Origin: Desulfobacula sp.
GTDB lineage: Bacteria > Desulfobacterota > Desulfobacteria > Desulfobacterales > Desulfobacteraceae
Direction: 5' to 3'
DNA length: 5,595 bases
NCBI GenBank assembly: GCA_029940235.1
Contig: JAOZRI010000168.1
Span: 1-5,595, forward strand
In this document: positions 1 to 5,595 of the stretch, in pieces
How the letters are laid out: every line of letters starts with the position of its first letter
Numbering within the stretch: the first letter of the stretch is position 1
The notes under the pieces: generated by a model
The model's database searches: none
The model's input: only the letters and a program-made list of their open reading frames with translations
What the model was told of the DNA's origin: nothing
Made by a program: the position numbers and the translations under genes

Positions 1-3000
1 TTGAATTTTACAGATGTTGATCCGGCTCTTGCCCAGTTTGACCCTGCTGCAACTCCCATGGAGCAATTCATGGAACTTGTAGATATGGTTCATTTTTATA
101 AAGGTTACCTTTTTATGGATATTGCCATTAACCATACCGGGTGGGCAGCTTCTATACATGAGAGCAACCCTGAATGGCTTGTAAGAGATGACGATGGCCA
201 GATCCAGGCTCCTGGAGCATGGGGTGTTGTCTGGGCAGATTTAACAAGGCTTGATTATTCAAAACCTGAACTGTGGGAATATATGGCAGATATGTTCCTG
301 CTGTGGTGCCACAGGGGAGTTGACGGTTTCAGGTGTGATGCAGGTTACATGGTTCCTGTTGATGCATGGGAATATATTGTAGCAAAGGTGAGAGTTCAAT
401 ATCCTGAAACCCTCTTTTTTCTTGAAGGCCTTGGAGGACCCATCAAAACAACCTGTGATATTCTGGGAAGAGCTAATTTTAACTGGGCATATTCCGAACT
501 GTTCCAAAATTATTCAAGGGATGAAATCTCAAATTATCTTCCCAAAACCTATGATATATCAAACAGGTGCGGGGCCACCATACATTTTGCAGAGACCCAT
601 GATAATAATCGTCTTGCATCGGTCTCCAATCTCTATGCAAAGATGAGGACTTCTTTGTGTGCGCTTTTTTCAGTTGCGGGAGGATTTGGATTTGCCAATG
701 GTGTGGAGTGGTTTGCCACCCAGAAAATTGATGTGCATGAATCAAGCTGCCTTAACTGGGGAGATAAAAATAATCAGGTTGAGCATATTTCTAAGTTAAA
801 TCTTATTTTAAAGAACCATCCCTGTTTTTTGGGGACAACCAGGCTTGAACTGATTCAGAACAATCAATGTGAAGGGCTTGTTTTGCTGCGCTTTAATGAA
901 TCAGAAGATAAAAAAGTTCTGATTTTGATAAATCTTGATTATGAAAATATAAATGAAGTATCCTGGAATATGCAGTCTGCCAACATCGATGAAACAAAAT
1001 TGCATGATTTGATATCAGGCAGAACTGTTACCATAAAAATAGACAATAACCTTTGTTCACAGCAGTTAAGTCCGGGAGAGGTTATGGTTTTGACACCTGA
1101 CGTTTCTGATATAAAATTGATAGAGCAAAAAGGCATGGTTCAAAATAGTCCTCCCAAAAGAGTTTATCTCCAAAAACTAAAAGCAAAGGTTTTATTAATT
1201 CATACTGTATTTAACGGATATAAGGATTTAAAAAATATAGATATTGAGCAGCAGGCAATATTGTTTGCCCAAAATCCCGTTGAATTTATCCGCTCTTTTA
1301 ATAAAGAGAGCAAAGAGAGTAAGGTGATTGTTTTTGATGTTCAAAAAGATATGAAACGTCAGGTAATGATTCCTCCTGGATTTTTTCTTTTAATCAAATC
1401 CAGGGCAGGGTTCAGAGCACAGATTATTGATGAGAAAAAACCAGATAAAACATCACTTGGATATGAAGAGGGGATCATTACTTATGACAGCAAAGAACAT
1501 TTCGCTCTTTTTCCTCCAAAGAATACCAGAGAGAACCATCAAGAATATAGTTTGAATATCAGGGTATTTGAATCTGATGATACTGATTCTAACGCTATTG
1601 GTTCCAATGATATTGGTTCCAATGATATTGGCTATAAAGGAACCAGAATAGCAAAAGCTTCTCTGCTCTATCTTGCCTTGTTTAAAGATTTATATATTAA
1701 TTACTCTTTTACAAGAAGAGAGATTGTAAAGAGTCCGTTTTTAAAATTACTGGCAACCACAAACCTGGGCGGCATGATGAGAGTTGCTGCCTGGTGGGGA
1801 AAATCAGACAGTAAATATGATACATTTCTTGGAGCAAATTTGGATAAAAACGGACCTGAGAACCGCTGGATGGTATTTTCACGATGCAGGATCTGGGCTA
1901 TTTTCCAGGGTTATTCAAGAGAGCTTGTTCCCGATTGTCTTGAAGAGTTTACATTCTCCTACGACCATGGCGGCAGATGGCTGTTTCATATTCCCACATC
2001 AGAAGGCAAATATTATGTTCTGAACTTGTATCTTACCCTTGACCCTGAGAAAAACCATATCTGTCTTGCAATTGAGAGAGCAGGTGTGGGCAGTGATAGT
2101 GAATTGGTTCTCGAAGATGACAAGGCTGTGACTATTATCATGCGACCTGATATTGAAGACAGAAGTTTTCATGAAACTGTCAAAGCATTTAAGGGCCCGG
2201 AACAACAGTGGCCTGACGCTGTTAATGCTGTTGAAAACGGGTTCTGCTTTTCACTTTCAAACAGTAAAAAACTTGAAGTCAATATATCAAAGGGTGAATT
2301 TATACATGAACCTGAATGGCATTATATGGTTCATCATATTCTCGAAGAGCAAAGAGGGCTTGACCCGGACTCTGATTTTTTCAGTCCGGGATATTTTACT
2401 GCATCCTGTTTTGGTAAAGAGAAAATATTGTTAAATGCAGGTGTGTTTGAAAATCAGGAAGAGAAGATTGATTTCAAAGAACAAAAAAAATTGTTCAAAG
2501 ATAAGCCCTTTGAAAAGAGAACACCTCTTTTCCAGGCAGTACAAAAAAGCCTTGATGCTTTTATTGTGGATCGCGGCTCATTCAAGAGTGTTATTGCAGG
2601 ATATCCATGGTTTCTGGACTGGGGAAGAGACAGCTTGATATTTTGCAGAAGCCTGATAGAGCTTGGCAGGTTGTCAGAGGCAAAAGCCATATTAAGATTG
2701 TTTGGCGGGTTTGAAGACAATGGAACCTTACCTAATATGATTTGCGGCAAAGATGCAGCAAATATTGAGACATCTGATGCTCCTTTATGGTTTTTTGCCT
2801 GTTGCAAAGATTTAATTAAAAAAGAGAAGGGCACTGGTTTTTTAAATGAAACACTTGATAATAGAAAAATTTTAGCTATTCTTCTTTCCATTGCAAATTC
2901 CATGATAAAAGGTACAAAAACAGGTGTAAAAGCAGATGCTGATACAATGCTTTTGTACAGTCCACCCCATTTTACATGGATGGATACAAATTTTCCTGCA

Positions 3001-3714
3001 GGCTCTCCCCGCCAGGGATATCCAGTTGAGATTCAGGCTTTATGGTATAATGCACTGGATTTTCTTGGATCAATTGAAATACCTGATAAAGCACTCTGGC
3101 AGCAAAAGGCAACAACGGTTCAACAATCCATTCTTGAGCTTTTTTACAATGAAAAATCTGGCTTTTTTGCTGATTGTCTGCATGCCACCGCTAATGTGGC
3201 TGCCAGGAATGCTGCTGCAGATGATGCATTAAGGCCCAATCAACTCTTTTTGTTCACCCTTGATGTTATAAAAGATAAAAAAATTGCACAAAAATGTATT
3301 GAAACATCTCTTCAATTGATTATTCCTGGAGCAATTAGAAGCCTTGCAGATCAAAAGGTTGAATATCCTGTTAATATTATCTATAATGACCAATTGTTAA
3401 ATGATCCCCACTTTCCCTATGCAGGGGAATATAAGGGTGATGAAGATACAAAGAGAAAACCTGCATATCATAATGGAACAGCCTGGACATGGCCATTTCC
3501 GGTATTTTGTGAAGCCTGGGCAAAAGTTTTTGGTAAAAAGAGCTATTTAACAAGCCTTGCCTGGCTTGGCAGTGTGCTCCCTTTAATGAGACAGGGCGCT
3601 GCAGGATATATTCCTGAAATACTTGATGGAGATTATCCACATACGCCAAGGGGGTGTGATGCACAGGCCTGGGGTTCAAGTGAGTTTGCAAGAGTTATGC
3701 ACAAACTGAAATAA
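1..3714 (+). CDS. GH13-GH133 two-domain glycogen debranching enzyme, 5' truncated
   Basis: Probable cytoplasmic glycogen debranching enzyme; 1237 residues are visible and the stop is TAA at 3712-3714. Residue numbers count from base 1. A GH13 barrel (about 1-280) shows region I DIAINH (40-45), region II GFRCDAG (109-115, nucleophile D113), region III FLEG (acid/base E142) and region IV THDNNR (199-204, D201). A beta domain follows (about 288-366, ending LSPGEVMVLTPD). Residues 370-580 are an unassigned linker with short repeats; 585-815 are beta-rich and probably the GH133 N-terminal partner. The GH133 domain (about 840-1237) shows YPWFLDWGRDS (868-878), SDAPLWFF (925-932), TWMD (992-995), PRQGYPVEIQALWYNAL (1003-1019), LRPNQ (1077-1081), YHNGTAWTW (1156-1164) and PEILDGDYPH (1205-1214). 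D995 and E1206 are the likely catalytic pair by family analogy. The frame is open at base 1 and the first barrel strands are missing, so the TTG at 1 is not a credible start. The donor/transfer specificity of the GH13 half cannot be read from sequence alone. Confidence 0.9.
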   Translation: MNFTDVDPALAQFDPAATPMEQFMELVDMVHFYKGYLFMDIAINHTGWAASIHESNPEWLVRDDDGQIQAPGAWGVVWADLTRLDYSKPELWEYMADMFLLWCHRGVDGFRCDAGYMVPVDAWEYIVAKVRVQYPETLFFLEGLGGPIKTTCDILGRANFNWAYSELFQNYSRDEISNYLPKTYDISNRCGATIHFAETHDNNRLASVSNLYAKMRTSLCALFSVAGGFGFANGVEWFATQKIDVHESSCLNWGDKNNQVEHISKLNLILKNHPCFLGTTRLELIQNNQCEGLVLLRFNESEDKKVLILINLDYENINEVSWNMQSANIDETKLHDLISGRTVTIKIDNNLCSQQLSPGEVMVLTPDVSDIKLIEQKGMVQNSPPKRVYLQKLKAKVLLIHTVFNGYKDLKNIDIEQQAILFAQNPVEFIRSFNKESKESKVIVFDVQKDMKRQVMIPPGFFLLIKSRAGFRAQIIDEKKPDKTSLGYEEGIITYDSKEHFALFPPKNTRENHQEYSLNIRVFESDDTDSNAIGSNDIGSNDIGYKGTRIAKASLLYLALFKDLYINYSFTRREIVKSPFLKLLATTNLGGMMRVAAWWGKSDSKYDTFLGANLDKNGPENRWMVFSRCRIWAIFQGYSRELVPDCLEEFTFSYDHGGRWLFHIPTSEGKYYVLNLYLTLDPEKNHICLAIERAGVGSDSELVLEDDKAVTIIMRPDIEDRSFHETVKAFKGPEQQWPDAVNAVENGFCFSLSNSKKLEVNISKGEFIHEPEWHYMVHHILEEQRGLDPDSDFFSPGYFTASCFGKEKILLNAGVFENQEEKIDFKEQKKLFKDKPFEKRTPLFQAVQKSLDAFIVDRGSFKSVIAGYPWFLDWGRDSLIFCRSLIELGRLSEAKAILRLFGGFEDNGTLPNMICGKDAANIETSDAPLWFFACCKDLIKKEKGTGFLNETLDNRKILAILLSIANSMIKGTKTGVKADADTMLLYSPPHFTWMDTNFPAGSPRQGYPVEIQALWYNALDFLGSIEIPDKALWQQKATTVQQSILELFYNEKSGFFADCLHATANVAARNAAADDALRPNQLFLFTLDVIKDKKIAQKCIETSLQLIIPGAIRSLADQKVEYPVNIIYNDQLLNDPHFPYAGEYKGDEDTKRKPAYHNGTAWTWPFPVFCEAWAKVFGKKSYLTSLAWLGSVLPLMRQGAAGYIPEILDGDYPHTPRGCDAQAWGSSEFARVMHKLK
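1303..1320 (+). repeat. 9-bp tandem duplication in the debranching-enzyme linker
   Basis: Two adjacent copies of a 9-base unit (AAAGAGAGC, then AAAGAGAGT) encode the residue repeat KES-KES at 435-440. They lie in frame in the poorly conserved linker between the GH13 beta domain and the GH133 part. This looks like a slippage product in a tolerant surface segment; no function is suggested. Confidence 0.6.
1588..1632 (+). repeat. Three in-frame 15-bp tandem repeats, SN(A/D)IG
   Basis: Three head-to-tail 15-base units at 1588-1602, 1603-1617 and 1618-1632 encode SNAIG, SNDIG and SNDIG (residues 530-544). Units two and three differ only at the final base (GGT versus GGC); unit one is more diverged. 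The repeat keeps the reading frame and sits in the linker ahead of the GH133 half, just after an acidic stretch (ESDDTD). It probably arose by recent slippage in a flexible loop, and copy number may vary between strains. Confidence 0.85.
2364..2390 (+). repeat. Perfect GC-rich hairpin inside the debranching-enzyme gene
   Basis: CCCGGACT at 2364-2371 and AGTCCGGG at 2383-2390 form a perfect 8-bp inverted repeat around an 11-base T-rich loop. It is notable in such AT-rich DNA. The segment encodes residues around DPDSDFFSPGY (788-798), just ahead of the GH133 catalytic domain. The arms fall in normal coding sequence, so chance is a fair explanation. There is no long T run directly after it, so a standard terminator is unlikely. 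Confidence 0.5.
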
Positions 3715-3725
3715 TTATTATAAAA

Positions 3726-3773
3726 GTTATCAGTTGTCAGTTATCAGTATGGTGTTGCTGAACACTGACAACT
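3726..3773. repeat. Heptamer repeats with 10-bp inverted repeat (possible dispersed palindromic element or weak terminator)
   Basis: Three contiguous heptamers are seen: GTTATCA (3726-3732), GTTGTCA (3733-3739) and GTTATCA (3740-3746). AGTTGTCAGT at 3732-3741 is perfectly complementary to ACTGACAACT at 3764-3773, leaving a 22-base loop. The pattern of GTTATCA/GTTGTCA units facing their reverse complement resembles small palindromic repeats that occur in many copies in some bacterial genomes; that this is one of them is recall-based inference. A run of six T at 3782-3787 lies 8 bases past the stem, too far for a classic rho-independent terminator, though weak termination or 3'-end stabilisation of the upstream mRNA is possible. 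Confidence 0.65.
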
Positions 3774-3797
3774 CAATACTATTTTTTATTACAGAAG

Positions 3798-3826
3798 TTG
3801 TGTAGTAAAGCATTAAATATTAAAAT
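3798..3826 (+). promoter_or_regulatory. glgP: Weak candidate sigma-70-type promoter for the phosphorylase gene
   Basis: TTGTGT (3798-3803) and TAAAAT (3821-3826) are separated by 17 bases. The -10 hexamer matches the consensus at five of six positions but the -35 at only three. In DNA this AT-rich such matches arise easily by chance. If real, transcription would begin near 3833, leaving a short leader of about 15 bases that just includes the presumed ribosome binding site. Confidence 0.25.
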
Positions 3827-3834
3827 TAAAAATT

Positions 3835-3839
3835 AAGAG
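3835..3839 (+). promoter_or_regulatory. glgP: Weak ribosome binding site of the phosphorylase gene
   Basis: AAGAG at 3835-3839 lies 8 bases before the ATG at 3848, a suitable spacing for a partial Shine-Dalgarno match. It supports the ATG as start together with the in-frame TAA at 3827-3829, which rules out any longer N-terminus beyond seven codons; none of those codons is a start codon. Confidence 0.5.
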
Positions 3840-3847
3840 TTAAACAA

Positions 3848-5595
3848 ATGGAAGAGATACAAATTTATAAAGTTTATCCCGCTATACCAGAGCAGTTATC
3901 ATTTTTGGATTATCTTGCACGCAACCTCTGGTGGTGCTGGAATCCCGAAGCTATTGAACTGTTCTACAGGATTAATCCATCCCAATGGGATAAGGTTAAA
4001 AAAAATCCTGTGGCTTTTCTTTCCCGCATATCCCAAAGGCGGTTTGATGAACTCTCCCATGATGAAAGTTTTCTGGGACATCTCAGGAGGGTAAAAGCCA
4101 AGTTTGAAAGAATGTTTTCCTATGTATCCCAGATTAAAGAGTTTGATATGGATTCCAAGGATACCATTGCCTATTTTTCCATGGAATTTGGTCTCCATGA
4201 GTCACTTCCGTTTTTTGCAGGAGGACTTGGAATTCTTGCAGGGGATCACTTAAAAGCTTCTTCAACATTGGGAATCCCCTTGACAGGAATAGGACTTCTA
4301 TTTCGGGAGGGGTATTTCAGGCAGTATCTTGACCACACTGGATGGCAGCAGGAGACCTATCCCATTAATGATGTATTTGATCTGCCGGTTCAAAAGTTAA
4401 AGGATAGTTCCGGTTTTGAAGTAAGAGTTGAAATTCCAGGGCCTTTTGGACTGATTAAAGCCTGTGTATGGCAATTAAGGGTGGGTAAAATCAAACTGTT
4501 ACTGTTAGATACAAATTTACCGGAAAACCCGGAAAAAATCAGGAATATAACTTCAAGACTCTATGCAAGTCATGGTGAAATCCGGGTTGCACAGGAGATA
4601 TTACTGGGGATTGGCGGCATTAAAGCTTTGACTGCCATGGATATGTTTCCCAATATCTGTCATGTGAATGAGGGACATTGCTCCTTTGCATGGCTTGAAA
4701 GAATCTCCATTATAATGGATAAGTATAATCTGGAATTTCAAAGCGCCATTCAAATTTGTAAAAGAAGCTCTGTTTTTACTACGCATACCCCTGTTGCAGC
4801 TGGACATGACGAATTTCCAAAACAGTTGATAAAACCCTATATCCAGCCCTATGCTGAAAAATTCGCCCTTTCAGAAGATGAAGTGTTATCCTGGGGAGAA
4901 CCCCCTGGCAGTGAGGACACAGGAAAATTTTCCATGTTTATTTTTGGTATAAAGTGTGCGGGATATCTTAATGGTGTCAGCCGTCTCCATGGCCAGGTAG
5001 CAAGGAAGATGTGGCAGTCTTTATGGCCGCACAGGCATATTGAGGATATTCCCATTTCACATATTACCAATGGTGTTCATATCTGCTCTTATCTTTCCAG
5101 GCACAAGAATTCTCTGTTTGAACGTTATCTCTCTTCAGACTGGTCCAATAGATTATACAATCCAAACCTGATTTCCAGAATAGATGATATTGAAGATGCA
5201 GATTTATGGCATGTCCATGAGCTGGATAGATCCAATTTAATTAAAAAATGCAGAAAATCACTGTTAATGCAGTATGAAAAGAGAAATGCGCCAAGAAATG
5301 TTCTTGATGATGTTGTAAGCGTACTTGATCATCATGTGCTGACCATCTGTTTTGCCCGGCGTTTTGCCACATATAAGCGTGCAGGACTTTTATTAAAAGA
5401 TACCAAGCGCCTTGCACAATTGATCAATGATGAGGAGAGACCAATTCAGCTGGTGTTTGCAGGAAAGGCCCACCCCAATGATGATGAAGGCAAGGATATT
5501 ATCAGGCAGATTGTGGAATTTGCAAGGCTGAAGGATATCCGGCACCGTGTAGTCTTTCTTGAAGATTATGATATTAATATAGCAAGATATATGGT
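3848..5595 (+). CDS. glgP: Alpha-glucan (glycogen/maltodextrin) phosphorylase, GT35, 3' truncated
   Basis: Alpha-glucan phosphorylases release glucose-1-phosphate from non-reducing ends of alpha-1,4-glucans using phosphate and pyridoxal phosphate in the cytoplasm. The frame is open from ATG 3848 to the window end: 582 full codons of a family usually near 850 residues. The N-terminus (LARNLWWCWNPEA, 23-35) is typical of the DUF3417 domain found in the bacterial/archaeal type of this family. GT35 signatures follow: AYFSMEFGLHESLP (108-121), GGLGILAGDHLKASS (125-139), NEGH (274-277), FTTHTPVAAGHDEFP (310-324), NGVSRLHGQVARKMW (375-389), ITNGVH (406-411), FARRFATYKRAG (502-513), FAGKAHPNDDEGK (537-549) and FLEDYDINIAR (570-580). 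The pyridoxal-phosphate lysine lies in the missing C-terminal part. No signal peptide or membrane segment is seen. It follows the debranching enzyme in the same direction, which fits one glycogen-degradation unit. Specificity for glycogen versus shorter maltodextrins cannot be decided here. Confidence 0.95.
   Translation, partial: MEEIQIYKVYPAIPEQLSFLDYLARNLWWCWNPEAIELFYRINPSQWDKVKKNPVAFLSRISQRRFDELSHDESFLGHLRRVKAKFERMFSYVSQIKEFDMDSKDTIAYFSMEFGLHESLPFFAGGLGILAGDHLKASSTLGIPLTGIGLLFREGYFRQYLDHTGWQQETYPINDVFDLPVQKLKDSSGFEVRVEIPGPFGLIKACVWQLRVGKIKLLLLDTNLPENPEKIRNITSRLYASHGEIRVAQEILLGIGGIKALTAMDMFPNICHVNEGHCSFAWLERISIIMDKYNLEFQSAIQICKRSSVFTTHTPVAAGHDEFPKQLIKPYIQPYAEKFALSEDEVLSWGEPPGSEDTGKFSMFIFGIKCAGYLNGVSRLHGQVARKMWQSLWPHRHIEDIPISHITNGVHICSYLSRHKNSLFERYLSSDWSNRLYNPNLISRIDDIEDADLWHVHELDRSNLIKKCRKSLLMQYEKRNAPRNVLDDVVSVLDHHVLTICFARRFATYKRAGLLLKDTKRLAQLINDEERPIQLVFAGKAHPNDDEGKDIIRQIVEFARLKDIRHRVVFLEDYDINIARYM

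Larger units (their letters stand above)
3715..3847. other. 133-base intergenic spacer
   Basis: This AT-rich gap separates the debranching-enzyme stop from the phosphorylase start. Its first half carries a heptamer repeat and inverted repeat; its second half is A/T low-complexity sequence with a promoter-like element and a weak ribosome binding site. I found no tRNA, no recognisable riboswitch and no small gene with its own convincing start signal. The gap is longer than is typical for tightly coupled genes, so the phosphorylase may have its own transcription start, but co-transcription is also possible. Confidence 0.85.

Noticed and set aside
1..3. TTG at base 1 as the true start of the debranching enzyme
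   Set aside because: The frame is open at the window edge and the GH13 barrel begins midway, shortly before region I, so the real start lies upstream.
1..1100. GlgE-type maltosyltransferase for the GH13 part
   Set aside because: The layout around regions I-II is loosely similar, but region III reads FLEGLGG rather than the AEAFTRP-like motif I recall for GlgE, and the GH133 fusion points to debranching.
2454..2903. 149-codon minus-strand open frame
   Set aside because: It lies wholly antisense to the conserved GH133 motifs, and its predicted protein resembles no family I recognise; it is a shadow of the sense gene.
3377..3691. 104-codon minus-strand open frame
   Set aside because: It is antisense to the conserved C-terminal GH133 motifs and has no recognisable domain.
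3726..3746. CRISPR-like array from the repeated heptamers
   Set aside because: The units are only 7 bases, contiguous and without spacers; there are no cas genes in the window.
3732..3787. Classic rho-independent terminator after the debranching enzyme
   Set aside because: The stem has a 22-base loop and modest GC, and the six-T run starts 8 bases after the stem, so it does not meet the usual pattern; it is kept only as a possible weak terminator in the repeat entry.
3899..4198. 99-codon minus-strand open frame
   Set aside because: It is antisense to the conserved N-terminal part of the phosphorylase, with no recognisable protein features.

Overview
The window holds two genes on the + strand, both cut by the window edges and both pointing to cytoplasmic breakdown of glycogen or another alpha-1,4/1,6-glucan. 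The DNA is AT-rich (roughly 40% GC by eye), with many AGA/AGG arginine codons. The protein style and a short palindromic repeat in the spacer would fit a polyglucose-storing anaerobe such as a Desulfobacterota member. That placement is an inference from general resemblance and is not proven here.

Positions 1-3714 are the 3' part of a very large gene. Its product joins a GH13 (alpha-amylase superfamily) catalytic domain, lacking its first strands because the window begins inside the gene, to a complete C-terminal GH133 amylo-alpha-1,6-glucosidase domain. Between them lie a GH13-type beta domain, a poorly conserved linker with short in-frame tandem repeats, and a beta-rich region likely to be the usual N-terminal partner of the GH133 domain. 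The likely role is glycogen debranching, possibly two-step (glucan transfer, then alpha-1,6 hydrolysis), as in the eukaryotic debranching enzyme.

Positions 3715-3847 are a 133-base AT-rich spacer. It contains three heptamer repeats and a perfect 10-bp inverted repeat, followed by a weak promoter-like stretch and a weak ribosome binding site.

Positions 3848-5595 are the first 582 codons of an alpha-glucan phosphorylase (GT35, the bacterial/archaeal type with the DUF3417 N-terminal domain), cut by the window end.

Together the pair makes a coherent pathway. The phosphorylase shortens outer chains to glucose-1-phosphate and stalls near branches; the debranching enzyme removes the branch stubs so that phosphorolysis can continue. 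I see no RNA gene, CRISPR array, insertion sequence or defence system. Apart from the debranching enzyme's architecture and the small repeats, this is ordinary central carbon-storage metabolism.
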